Of a stretch of DNA of 64,000 nucleotides, positions 39,081-50,444 are shown one piece after another. Under the pieces are notes generated by a model. The model did not search any database. It saw only the letters and a program-made list of their open reading frames with translations, and was not told the DNA's origin. This DNA is from Tyto alba (lineage: Eukaryota > Chordata > Aves > Strigiformes > Tytonidae), in assembly GCF_018691265.1 (NCBI RefSeq), contig NW_024881324.1, forward strand, positions 3,661,730-3,725,729, read 5' to 3'. Both the position numbers and the translations under genes were made by a program. Positions within the stretch are counted from its first letter, which is position 1. Every line of letters begins with the position of its first letter.

Positions 39081-41857
39081 TTCTGTCATCTAGAACAGAA
39101 AACAGAGATCCCCCCAACATGAGTGCATTAACCTTTGCAGTTACCTCCACTATAAATGATTTGTATATATAACAAATATAAATAGAAATAATTATATATA
39201 TGTTTTTTTTTTTTTTTTCCTCAACATCCTATCTTTGCCCAAATGTTCATTATCATTGTGTTGAGATCAAGCAAAGTATTTATGCTTCTCTGACAGGGTA
39301 CTTCACATGAGACTAACATGAAATGGATTGTGAAGCAGCACTTCAGAACATGTAGTTCAGAACTCAGACACCATATTGGTCTCACATTGCTATTAAAATA
39401 AATTGTCTGTGAGGCAAACCAGAAAAAGTCTGCTTACTGAGACAAGAGAGGAAAAAAAAATCTTCTCCCATTTTCTTCTTTCTTTCATGGTGGATTTTTC
39501 AAAGTTTTCCTGCAGCTTTTGTTCAGAGCACAAAGGTAGAGGCTTGCTGGCTAGAATATCTCCATGAGGTAGCTATTTATTGCAGAGGGGTTTTTTTTTG
39601 GCCTATTTCACTTTGAGTGGATGTTGGCTGAAGGTAAAGTCTACAGATCACAGCTTTTGTAAAACGTTTAATGCTTTACTGAGACTTCTAGTGCCTTTTA
39701 AGTATTCTCTCCAATTTGTGTTAGTTTCTTACTAGGTATTTTGCCCACCTGCCAACCAGTAATAGAATGTGGGAACAATGCTCTCAGTGAAGGCTTGACT
39801 TTTTTTTTTTTGAAATCCCATAGCATAGCACCATAGTTTTTAACAGAGTTGTGAAAGCTATGTGAAAACTATATATACTGTAAAATGAAATGGAATAACT
39901 GAGTATTTCAAATGTTAACTACTCAGAAAGAAAAAAATGTCAAAAATAGCTGGAAACAAGGATAATGAATTCAACTACTAAAAGAACATTTTTTTTTTCT
40001 CCATTTCAAGATTTGCTCTGTCTGTCTACAATGTGAGAAGGAAAAACTCAGTACTTCCTCCCTTGGATCTTTGCATTTTATAGAAATGTATTATTTCTTT
40101 TTTATTTTTGAATGGAACCGATTAGCATCAATCAAAAATTTACTAAAAAGTCTGCTCTAAAAAAGTGGCCCCATGGGATCAGCTAGACTTAGAGTAGCCT
40201 GGATGGAACAAAAAGTAATACAGGCATGTCATCTCCAATCAGTGCTCAAGCAAGCGCTGCTGAAGCTTGTGGTACATGGTGGTGTACGTGTTTATGTATG
40301 CATGTACGTGCTTACGGTGCCAGGTACTAATATCTGGCAGTTTTGCCTGGCTTGATGTTGTCTGTGACATGCTGGCTTGCTGTTAAGGTTGTGGCATAGA
40401 GGGTGAAGCCAGCAGTAATTCTGGGGGAATGCAGAGATGATATCAATGTCCTTGATAGCAGCTGTTATCAGTGTCTAGTGTTCAGTCTGATGTTCCTGCC
40501 CTGATGTTCTGTTCTATAATGCTGGTGTGGCTCTGTGACCCTAGGAGAAATTAGTTCTGTGACCTCCCTTGGAAATAAGGAAAACAGTGATTTATTTATT
40601 TAAAACTGGATGTGAATTCTCTAACCCCATCTCTGTGAATGCTAACTCAGTGGAATACAAGTCAGCATCTGGCTAATCTTCCCTGCCTTGCCTCTTTTGC
40701 CATGTTCCTCTTATAGGTATGATTCAACATTTGTTACATGTCAAAGTTGGAAAAAAAATGTGTGTTATTCAAGCTCATAGATAATGACAATCCATAGTGG
40801 ATGTGCCTTTTATATTTCATACCAAAAAGCACCTGTCAAAAGTCCTGCCATGATCATGTAAGTAATACAATTTCAGTGACAAAATTTTGTCACCGGGGAA
40901 TGTCCATTCTCAGCTGCCTAAAAAATCCACCAGGGTAGAGAAGCATGTGGAGCAAGAGGATCACTGGTGGTAGTCGCACCGTTACATGTTATCTCTGCAT
41001 GTCACAGTGGTTTGACAGTCTGGGTAGAGAAAACTGTGCGTAGGTGGGTAAAAGCATGACTGGTTTTGAGACTTTGGACCTTGAACCTCCCGTCTGATGC
41101 AAAGTGCCCTATCATGACAGTGTCAGAGAGCACATAAGAATTTCAATATCACATAAAATATAACAAAGGTGCCTCACTTGGGACCTGTTCATGAAAATGT
41201 GATTCTGTTTTGAAAAGCTGTTTTATTAGGACAAAAATAAAAGAACAAGAACATGTTTGATTTTGTGTACAACAAGCTGTATAGGGCTATTTCTATGTTT
41301 GTGCTTGTAAGAGCAGAGCAGATATTGACTGTTAGTTGAATTCCTTTAGAGCAAATCAAGGAGACTCCTGGCAGACAAGAGCTAGTTAGTACCTTTTATC
41401 CACTGGAGATAAAAGGTTTAAACTGCCAGGAAGAAGGAATACATTTTTGTGAGTGCATTTAAGCTTGAGTTGTCAACAAGTTTGTGACAGGGATTTTGTC
41501 ACACATGTTCCAGTTTGGGTCAAAACTGGGAAAAGTGAAGTTTTTGTGTTGTAAGGTCTCTTTTTCATTTTTTTTAAGCTCTGTCAAAACTTCTGGAATT
41601 TCAGCCATGTCATTTAACTCTCTCATGGTGGACAGGGAACTGAAATTCAGGCCTAAAAATAGGCCTTATTTATACTGTGCTGAAAGATTAGGATCAGGAA
41701 TGCTCATGTCTGCTGGTAAAGAGAAAGCACACTTTGATCCTTCTTATTTCTTTGAGCAATCTGTTTTGCAGCATCAGATTAATTAAAAGTACCTTTTAGT
41801 TCCATACAGAGCTGATTTTGTTGGTTGTTCATTGTTTTAGTTCACAAATTAAGTAGA
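39081..41857. other. Anonymous sequence
   Basis: Nothing recognised. A T16 run lies at 39203-39218. The stretch 40150-40560 is less AT-rich than its surroundings but matches no family I know. Confidence 0.5.
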
Positions 41858-42297
41858 AGCATAGATTCATAAGGAAAAATAGCTAAAAGGGATTTCCAAA
41901 GGTAATCTGCTCTACAACTGTAACCTGAAAAAGAATCTTCCTTCTTATTTGTTCCTTGCAGTTATTTGCTTAACCTGGTCTTTGGAGAGAGGAAGATAAA
42001 AACAAAGCCTCTTATGATGCAATTCCATAGACTTCCTCTGTAAACTATCCTAGTGCTTACCAGTAAACTAACATTAAATAAAGATTTATAAATATCCTTT
42101 TGCCACAAACACAATTTGACCTATCCCCCATCCCTGTCCTTTACATACATGAAAGCTATTATAATTTTGTCTTTGTAGTATTTTCTTTCTTGGTAGTTCA
42201 GTCCTTCTTTGTAAGTCAGGCTTTCCATTTATTAAGCTATGCCCCCAATTCTTTCTGTATTTATTTTCTAGATTACTCTGACCCATCTCTTCCTTGA
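41858..42297 (-). mobile_element. Ancient CR1-type LINE 3' end
   Basis: On the minus strand the order of blocks follows the old CR1 3' region: the catagattcat tail, a block like GATTCCACAACCTCC (here gatgcaattccatagacttc), then CTTTACATACATGAAAGCTA (42140-42159), then TTTGTAAGTCAGGCTTTCC (42209-42227). Only the order and partial identity support this, so it is a remnant. Confidence 0.55.
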
Positions 42298-42524
42298 ATT
42301 GTGGATGTGATAGTCCAAGAAATGTTAGCAAGTACTCAGTAGAATGGAAAGATTCATTACATTTCTTTTGGAAATGGTTATTGGCAAGAATTATCACTAT
42401 GATATTTCCTTTTGTTGTACCAGGATGACATTTTAAACTTTTGTAAAATCAGTGGCCTGCTATAGTTCTCTCAGGTAAGCGTGCAATAGTGGACTTTCTT
42501 ACATTTCTATATTTTTCTCATTTC

Positions 42525-42529
42525 ACTCA
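42525..42529. repeat. Target site duplication, left copy (actca)
   Basis: actca directly before the LTR, repeated at 43122-43126. Confidence 0.8.
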
Positions 42530-43121
42530 TGTCATGGTTTAACCCCAGCCAGCAACTCAGCCCCACACAGCCATTCGCTCACTCCCCCTGCAGCGGGATG
42601 GGGGAGGGAATTGGAAGAGTAAAAATGAGAAAACTCATGGGTTGAGATAAGGACAGTTTAAGAGGTAAAACAAAAGTCATGCACACAAATAAAACAAAAC
42701 AAGGAATTCATTCACCTCTTCCCATGGGCAGGCAGAGCTCAGCCATCCCCAGGACAGCCAGGCTCTTTCACACATAATGGTGTCTTAGAAAGGGAAATGC
42801 CATCACTCCAAATGTCCACCCCTTCCTCCTTCTCCCCAGCTCTACATGCTAAGCATGATGCCATATGGTCTGGGATACCCCTGGGGTCGGTTGGGGTCAG
42901 CTGTCCCGGCTGTGCCCCCTCCCAGCTCCTTGTGCCCCCCCAGCCACTCGCTGGTGGGGTGGGGTGAGGGGCAGGAAAGGCCTTGGCTCTGTGTGAGCCC
43001 TGCTCAGCAATAGGGAAAACATCTCTGTGTTATCAACACTGCTTTCAGCACAAATCCCAAACACAGCCCCCCACTAGTTACTATGAAGAAAATTAACTCT
43101 ATCCCAGCCAAAATAAGAACA
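42530..43121 (-). mobile_element. Solo LTR, family B, minus orientation
   Basis: A 592-bp LTR. The plus-strand left end reads TGTCATGGTTTAACCCC and the right end CCAGCCAAAATAAGAACA, so the sense start is TGT...TTTTGGCTGG. It is the best preserved family B copy here: both ends are clear and actca flanks both sides. It is relatively GC-rich (for example the block around 42890-42970). No internal viral sequence is attached. Confidence 0.85.
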
Positions 43122-43126
43122 ACTCA
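43122..43126. repeat. Target site duplication, right copy (actca)
   Basis: Matches 42525-42529 exactly. Confidence 0.8.
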
Positions 43127-44297
43127 TTAGAGCTGCATAATAACTTTGTGGCAAAAATCGGACTAATTACTGGACTTCTCCTCTACTGCCTTAGCCTTTT
43201 CAAGTCCCACATACTCTCAGTGCTGTGAAAAAAATAAAGAAAATATTCATATTTACTTTATATATGTTAAAATTGTATTGATCTTCAAAATGCTCACACA
43301 AAAAAAATGAGATCTGCATCGTGTCCATTTGTATCTCCTGTATCCATTCTGGGTAGTTGACTGTTCCCAAGTAACTGGATTTCGCAGTAACTGGAGTTCT
43401 CAAGTAACTGGATTACTCAAGAATGGGGCATGGTTCTTTCTTGATTTTGCTTGTATTTGTGTTTATTCAGAAAGAAAATTTGGAACTGAACTGATGCTCT
43501 CTTTTTCATCATATCTGTAGGAGGAACTATTTAACTGTTAGTCTCTTGAAAAACCTAGAAATAGAAGATAACATTTTTATCCTACAATTGTTACTGATAT
43601 TTGAGAAATCCTAAACTATTCATTATCTGCCATGATATAAAATGACTTTTCCAAATGATTTATTGCTAAGTCTGTCAGACTCTTTACCAAGTGAATTCCA
43701 CCCCATAAGGCACTGTAAATTTCCATAGAAAGTCAGGCCACATAGAGAGACTTATGTTGCCTGGTTTTGAATGTGAGCTTTAATTTTTCAACTGTCTGTT
43801 TTTAGTGCTGATATTTTGTGCAATCTAGTCTAAAATTTCTCTGCTGGCTGACAGTTCAGCATTAGGATTTTAAGGGACTGGAACAGTCAGTATCACATTG
43901 AATATATTGCAGCTGGTGATTTGTCAGTGTGTTCACCAGTCTTTTTAGTAAGGTCGTAAAAGATGCAAAACCACTTTGGGAGAAGATGCTATTTGAAATT
44001 TCCTGTTTAGTTTAGGATATTAACAAGAAAATATAAATAAGTGAAATAGTGGATAGTTGAGCATCTTCTGGTAGTCAGTTATTTAAATGGAGAAAAATAG
44101 ATTATCTCCCTTTTAAAAGCCTCAGACACAATTAACCTGGGTACTGGATCTCTTTTTACACTTCTTGTAGATCTAATTTTCAAGAACAACAGCTTGTGTA
44201 AGAACAAACATCCCATATTAAATCACCACTATGTTGATCACATAAAATTATTTGAGAGTAATAGATTTTATATATCCTAGAGCTACAGAAACAGTCA
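43127..44297. other. Anonymous AT-rich sequence
   Basis: No gene recognised. Contains the small tandem repeat at 43367-43414. Confidence 0.55.
43367..43414. repeat. Imperfect ~17-bp tandem repeat, three units
   Basis: Three units share AGTAACTGGA with flanking CCA/CA and TT. Confidence 0.7.
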
Positions 44298-45310
44298 GAA
44301 TCACAGAATCAAGCATGGAATCACAGAAGCACAGAAGGGTTGAGGTTAGAAGGGACCATTGGAGGTCATCTGGTCCAACATCCCTGCTCAAGGAGGGCCA
44401 CAGAGAGCTGGTGGCCCAGGACCACATCCAGACAGCTTTTGAAGATCTCCAAAGAGGGAGACTCCACAACTTCTCTGGGCAACCTGTCAGAGTGCTCAGT
44501 CACCCTGAGAGTAAAGTGTTTCCTGATGTTCAGAAGGAACCTCCTGTGTTTATATTTGTGCTCAGTGTCTTTGGTCCTGTCACCACTGAGAAGAATGTGC
44601 TTGTGTCTTCTTTATAACTTCCCCTCAGGTGTCTACAGAAGTTAGTAAGTTGTCTCTTCTCCAGGCTGAACAATCCCAGATATCTCGGTCTTTCCTCACA
44701 AGAGCGATGCTCCAGTCCCCTAAACATCTTTGTTACCCTTTGCTGGACTTTCTCCAACATATTCACATATCTCTTGTACTGGGAGACCCAGAACTGGACA
44801 CAGTACTCCAGGCATGGCCTCACCAGTACTGAGCAGAGGAGCAGGTTCACCTCCCTTGATCTGCCGGCAATATGTTGTCCAATGCAGCCCAGGATACCTT
44901 TCAACTTGTTTACTGCAAGGGCACATCACTGGCTCCTATTCAACCTGGTGTCCACCCGAACCCCCCAGGGCCTTTTCTGCCCAGTTGCCTTCCAGCTGGG
45001 CAGCCCCCAGCATGTACTGGTGTGTGGGGTTGTTCCTCCACAGGTACAGGACTGTGCACTTCTCTTTGCCGAGGTTCATGAGTCTCCTGTCAGCCCATTT
45101 CTCCAGCCAGTTGATGCCCCTCCTCATGGCAGGTGTGTCAGCCAATTCTAGTTTTATGTCATCTGCAGACTTGCTGAGGATACGTTCTGCCTCATCATCC
45201 ACATCATTAATGAAGATGTTAAGCAGGACTAGACCCAATATTGACCCCTGGAGTACACCATTAGTCACCACTAGTGTAGCCAGTAGTACACCACTGGCCT
45301 CCACTCATAT
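44298..45310 (-). mobile_element. CR1 LINE 3' part with reverse transcriptase remains
   Basis: This is a 5'-truncated CR1 on the minus strand. The frame at 44936-45304 holds the reverse transcriptase core: VLQGSILGLVLLNIFINDV, then SADD where active CR1 has FADD, then EKWADRRLMNLGKEKC. The frame at 44530-44904 continues with LLCSVLVRPCLEYCVQFW and the C-terminal part. The two frames do not join without a shift, so the copy is dead. The 3' end at about 44298-44330 has the ATTCTGTG-type 8-bp tail (plus: cagaatcacagaatc), diagnostic of CR1. The 5' end lies within the palm domain. Confidence 0.9.
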
Positions 45311-46080
45311 AAGGAAATGTGTAGCTTCACCAAATCTAAGGAATACTATTCTCCCCTTTTGATGAGTCTACTTCTAAAAGTAAATATGCCCTGAGACCTG
45401 GGAAAAGTAACTGTTATACAATAAGCTGAAATACTTTCAAATTTATGAATGCACAGCACATTTTTTTTGTCTCTGTGGACACTTAATGTGATGAATAGTG
45501 CTGCATGCATCTAAAACTGGTTTCTGCACATTACCAAGTTCAAATAAGCAGCTTTTTTCTTTTTGCATACAAGGAAACTCTTTCTACTCTTCCTGCAGCA
45601 ATTCCCAACTTGGCCAGGATTTCTGTTTTCTACCCTAGTAAAAAAGTCTTTCCTATCTTTTCTTTGGTATGCAGTGTTGAAATACTCAGTTAATGTTCTC
45701 CTTACTGTCATGCAGTAACTTATACTGAAAATGGTTCCACTGAGTACTGCATCCAAAAAAAAAAAAAAAAGTATCATAATAACTGCCAACATGAATAATA
45801 GCTTCTATTAACTAAAATAGAGAATTACTAATGTTAAGTTTTGGGAGTGGAAGTGGGCTGTGTCTCAGAGAAAGAGTATTTTCAAAACAGTGTATAAGAA
45901 ACTATTTTCCCATCATCTTAATTTGAGTACTTTCTACAACTCTTTTGTACTTATTGTCATTTTTTTTCCTGTTTTTATGTAAACATCATTTGTTCCTTTT
46001 TTTTTTTTTTTTTTTTTTTTTTCAGAGGAATGCCAGTGATTAAATAGTTGGTTAATAAACCTGATTTGCATTCTTGCAGA
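45311..46080. other. Anonymous sequence with homopolymers
   Basis: No gene recognised. Holds A16 at 45755-45770 and T26 at 45997-46022. Confidence 0.55.
45997..46022 (+). repeat. T26 homopolymer
   Basis: A T run directly followed by CAG. It looks like a strong acceptor, but the sequence after it (46026 on) has early stops in the frames I read. Confidence 0.9.
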
Positions 46081-46131
46081 TCAGACTTGGAGATGCCAGT
46101 GCTGTTGTTCAGTCAAAGCAAAAACTGCAGG
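46081..46131 (+). CDS. Candidate internal exon of an unidentified gene (51 nt)
   Basis: The segment is preceded by a plausible acceptor (CTGATTTGCATTCTTGCAG) and followed by a strong donor (CTGCAGgtaatg). Its 51 nt are divisible by three. In phase 0 it reads IRLGDASAVVQSKQKLQ, which looks protein-like, but the other two frames are also open, so the phase is not fixed. I do not recognise the protein. No neighbouring exon on the same strand joins it with certainty; the candidate at 61221-61274 has phase 1 borders. It could be a chance match, since 64 kb of vertebrate DNA holds many exon-like segments. Confidence 0.3.
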
Positions 46132-47453
46132 TAATGAATAGCTCAACATAAACATGTTTTTGGTAAACACTTATCATCAGGGAATATCTTTGTAAAATGT
46201 AAGAATCAATGTGAGATTGTTAGTGTATTTCCTGCTAGAATTTTATTTTATACTTAATACCTCTAAGACTACAAAAATCTCAATTTATCATTTTAAGGAA
46301 TTGGCAATGAAGGAATTGTTACAAGAAGAACTGTACTTGTGTTTCTTAATATCACAGCCTGCTTCAACTCTTAAAAAGCAAAGAAGTAAAATAATTAAAA
46401 AGAAACCAAAACCAAAACAACCAAAAGCAATAGAGTATAGCAACCTTTAGAGTTCTTTTGATTGAAGGAGTTTTTTACTTGTTTTTCCTGGAAAATAGAA
46501 GAAAAGAGAAAAGTCTCTTACCCTCTACTGAATGATTTTTCTTCCTATATAATTAGAGGATGGGTCTTCATTTCTCTCACACTGATCTGTAAATGACAAT
46601 TATTAATATATTAAACATTCATGATCCACACCATGGTCTACCATAACCTGAGCTGGATCACATATTAATGCCACACCCCTAAGCAACTAAAGAAGATAAA
46701 GGTGTTCAGTGAACTGTCCTTCATAGACACTGGAGTAATATTTTCCAAGATGACTAGTGCCCTGTGTAGCAGAGATGTTAACTAACAGTAGTAAATTATT
46801 AGTATGTTACGGTGGTGCTTACTGTAACCACAGGAACTTTATGAAAGGGGATGAGCTCTGCTCTTAGGTTGAGGGGAACAAAGCCAAGATTTTTCTTCTG
46901 TTCACAATACATATAGATTCCTGGGACAAACCTTTTAGCTAGGGGTCTATCAGAGACAGGTGAATATACATCCATCATTTATACTGAAGTTCACAAGTAT
47001 TATATAGACGATAAACACTTCTATAAATAATTGTGTTACTGCTAGCCTGTATCTTCTGGTTATTGTCTTTAAATGACATTTGATCATTTAGTTTCAAAAA
47101 ACAAGACACAGATTTCTTGTAAAAAAAGTCACTTATTTTCCTTTCAATTAAATGTTGATAAAGTCTTCAAAGTAAAAAAAAAAAAAAAAAAAAAAAACAA
47201 AAAAAAAACCCAAACAAACAGAAAAAAAACAACCAAAAAAAAAACCAAACCTCCAAACTCAAAAAATATCATCCAAACAGTCCTCAATGTGTGATTCTAC
47301 ATGAAAAAGCATATCACCTAGGGGTAGGTGTTTAGGTGTTTACAGCTTCTTTAGGTATGTTTAATGTTCTAAACTGAGAAGATTATTGTTAGGCTCCTTC
47401 TGAAAATGGTTGGCTTTATTTTCTCACCATTAATTCTTTCTTAATAAACTTAC
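46132..47453. other. Anonymous AT-rich sequence
   Basis: Nothing recognised apart from the A-rich tract at 47174-47263. The open frame at 46211-46450 is AT-rich and lysine-heavy without motifs. Confidence 0.55.
47174..47263 (+). repeat. A-rich tract with A24 run
   Basis: A24 followed by A-runs broken by single C residues. It creates a false lysine-rich frame. Confidence 0.9.
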
Positions 47454-47518
47454 CTGACTTTGGGCTTTTTTGTCCTGTGGTACTGAATAAATGACTAGCA
47501 CATTCTTCTTTTCATAGC
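47454..47518 (-). CDS. Candidate minus-strand exon, unidentified (65 nt)
   Basis: On the minus strand a pyrimidine-containing acceptor (TTTATTATCTTTAG) is followed by 65 nt and a perfect donor (CAGgtaagt). Only one frame is open, reading YEKKNVLVIYSVPQDKKAQ with two further codons before the border. I do not recognise it. It conflicts in strand with the plus-strand candidates, so at most some of these are real. Confidence 0.2.
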
Positions 47519-49152
47519 CTAAAGATAATAAACTTGTGAAAATAACCTGGAATGCCAACATCTTTACTTAGCCAGAAATTGTCTGATAATTACTTTTCCG
47601 AGGAGACTTGTTCTGCATTTTTAAGGAATTACTGTTATTAAGTCAATATAGATTCTATAAAAAGGAAGCTCTTCCGCAGAGAAATTCTTCTAAACTTTGT
47701 CTTGGTTGACACCAATAAATGAATATATATGACATGATAACCAGTTCATATGTTTACTCTTCTTACCTGCCTATAGTTAATGTTGTTTTGTTACCATTGC
47801 GTCTAACATCTCCTTTCAATCCAGAAACCTCCACCAACTTTCCAACAGGGAATGTGAATGTGTAGTTTAATTTAATAGCCTCTAGTAATACACTCTAATT
47901 ACAGTTTCCTTCTTGAAACTATGGCAAAATTTGAATCTTACTTTGAGTAACTTACACTGCCTTTTGTAATGTGATTTTGCAGTGATGATAACACTGGTGC
48001 TATGGGCTATGAATACTAATTGAAATTGACTCTGGATTCAGCTGGGGGAAAAAATTCTCACCAATTCCTGTTGGGTTCATTGGAGTCCATTACAGAGAAT
48101 GCTTTTCTAAGAGGCATGACCAGTTCAAACAGTTCTGTCTTTTCTCTGTTCCCATGTTTCTTTGCAGCCATGTATTGTCATCCCTTCAGTTGTGCTGGTT
48201 TAATTTTTACAGAACTGCATGGTCAGACAGATCAAGGAACTGATCAAGGGATTTTAATGTCTGTATCAGCATAGCTGAAGATGTAGTTGAGAGGATGGAA
48301 AGCAGACATAGTTTGAGCCATCTTTGCTGTCCAGTGAAACAATTGGAATACCATCAATTTTATTACCAGAATAAGTTATAGGCAGGTTTGTTATTTACAG
48401 GAGGGGGGTAGGAATTCTCTCATAATAAAGTTAGGTAACTCTTTCAGAAATTTCATTCTCATACTCCCTCATTCCAATATTAAAATTTTACCTACACAAA
48501 CCTTTGACAGCTCCAGCCAGAACTAAAAAAAAAATGGTTGACCTTCTTACCCATCTCTCATTGTGTTGCAATCGTCTAGACATAAGCAGAAGTTGCTAGT
48601 GGTTTTATAAACCTCCCTCCCTCACTTTTGTTACTCTTTGTCCAAGCAATTATAAACAGGGCTCTTCAATTTTACAAAGTTATCTGAATCTCTACAGGAC
48701 TGTTAGCCAAATAAAATAACAGACAAGCTGATATGGTATTTATGTAAAAGCCAAAAGGAATATAATTGACATTAGTGAAAAATGTTTTATAAAAATAGAT
48801 GTTCTAAATTCTTAATTCTTTCCTTGAAATTTGTAAGTTTTGTTTAAAACTGTTAACTAGGTTGGCTTTTTGAAGGTTTTGTGTTTTGCTGCTTTGCAGT
48901 CAGACAAAAGATGAGCATGCACATTATAAAAAACTTGTATTCAAATTGAGTAAAGTTTACACCCAAATGAGATGTAGTCATACTCAAAATAATGTATTTA
49001 TATGTGAAGAATGGGAGATGTTATCCTAGAAAAATCTTTGATAAGGACATTGAGAATAACAACATAACATGAACTTGTGCTGAACTGCTGTGGCAAAAAT
49101 GGGACTAAAACGTATAAGGAGAGTGACCAGGTTAACTGAGGTTATGTTATCT
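47519..49152. other. Anonymous AT-rich sequence
   Basis: Nothing recognised. Confidence 0.55.
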
Positions 49153-49157
49153 CTGTG
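49153..49157. repeat. Target site duplication, left copy (ctgtg)
   Basis: ctgtg directly before the LTR, repeated at 50245-50249. Confidence 0.75.
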
Positions 49158-50244
49158 TGTCCTGGGTTTCAGTGAGTGGTGGGTTGGTTTTTTTTTTTGG
49201 TAGCAGGGGAGGGAGCTACAATGGTGGCCACCTGTGAGAAGCTTCTCGAAGCTCCCCCAGCTCCAAGTCAGCTCCACCTCTGCACCAAAACTGAGCCCAT
49301 CAGCTGCGCCTCTGTGATAACATATTTAAGAAGGGACGTGGTGAAGAGCAGTGGGACTGGTGAGGAGGAGTTGGGGCAACTGTGTGAACACCAAGGTCAG
49401 TGGAGGAACGGAGGAAGAAAGGAGGGGGGTGGTGTGCCAGATCAGAGACCCCCCTGTATCCTGTGGTGAGACGGCAGGGCGGTCCCCCCTGACACCCATG
49501 GAGATCTACAGTGGAGCAGACACTGATTTATGGCCTGTGAGGGGCTTCGCATGAATGAATAAGATGACTGTGCCCAAAGAAGTCTGGGATCTTGTGGGAA
49601 AAGGTAGCCCCGCTGCTGTAATTCAGCACTGTGAGGATTGCAGCATGCGGGGGTGTCCCACGCCGGAGCAGCTCAGGAAGGGCTGCAGCCGTGGGAGGGA
49701 ATCCAGCTGGAGAAAGTTGGTGACCCATGACGCAGCAGCATGGGGAATATTGTGGCCCATGGGAAGGACTCACATCAGAGAAACTTTGTGGAGGACTGTC
49801 TCCCGTGAGAGGGAGACCACAATGAAGCAGGGGGAACTAGTTCCAGAAGCTCCCCTCACTGAAGATGGAAGAAGAGGCAGCACTGACTGCACCCCCCATT
49901 CCCTGCCCCTGCGCCGCTGGGGGAGGAGGTAGAGATATCGGGAGCAGAGCTGAGCCCGGGAAGAAGGGAGGGGTGGGGGGAAGGTGTTCTCAAGATGTGG
50001 CAATGCTTCTCACTGTCCTACTCTGTTACGTGTTGTTAGTGTCTGTAATAAATGTATGTTCTTTTTTTCTTCCCCTAACGAGTCTGCCTTTTGCTCGTGA
50101 CCATAATTGATGATTTTCCCCTCCCTGTCCTACCTTAAATCCCAAGCCTTGGCTTATTTTCCCCTTCTCAACACTGGGAGGGGGCGGGGTGGGCAGTGAG
50201 CGGCTGTGTGGTGCTCAGTTGCCCTCTGAGCTCAAACCACAACA
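49158..50244 (+). mobile_element. Solo LTR, family A, intact ends
   Basis: A complete 1087-bp LTR: TGTCCTGGGTTTCAG at the start, CTCAAACCACAACA at the end, ctgtg on both sides. Promoter signal AACATATTTAAGAAGG (49319-49334) and AATAAA (50048-50053) define the plus strand as sense. It is about 1 kb, long for an LTR, and purine-rich. Two long open frames lie in it: 49176-49469 (97 codons, across the U3 promoter) and 49555-49932 (125 codons). Both have counterparts in the copy at 784-1856. No gag, pol or env follows, so it is a solo LTR. Confidence 0.9.
49319..49334 (+). promoter_or_regulatory. LTR TATA-like promoter element
   Basis: AACATATTTAAGAAGG lies about 160 bp into the LTR and is conserved in the other family A copies (22832-22847; minus strand near 1685-1700 and 35295-35310). 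Its place before AATAAA fits the U3 promoter. Whether it is still active cannot be read from sequence. Confidence 0.5.
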
Positions 50245-50249
50245 CTGTG
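50245..50249. repeat. Target site duplication, right copy (ctgtg)
   Basis: Matches 49153-49157 exactly. Confidence 0.75.
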
Positions 50250-50444
50250 CCTATAACTTGAGAAATAGAAACAAAAGTACTACAGCTGAGACCTGCTTCC
50301 CACATTTCTTAAAGGCTGTAGTTAAATTCTGAGGACATGTGGAACCCCAGAAGTCAGTAGAGGGTAATAAAAAAGATAATTTTGTCTTAAATTCTTCAGC
50401 TTCTGGGAATGATGTGTTTTCATACATGTAGAACAATCATTATT

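Noticed and set aside
42436..42475. Exon-like segment before CAGgtaagc
   Set aside because: Every frame I read has a stop, and the acceptor is weak.
44730..45362. 210-codon plus-strand open frame, the longest in the window
   Set aside because: It is the antisense of CR1 reverse transcriptase sequence; the minus strand carries the recognisable motifs.
46026..46080. Possible exon after the T26 tract ending in CAG
   Set aside because: Stops follow soon (for example TAAATAG near 46041-46048), and a second acceptor at 46080 explains the splice-like sequence better.
47073..47294. Lysine-rich open frame
   Set aside because: It is a translation of the A-rich tract at 47174-47263.
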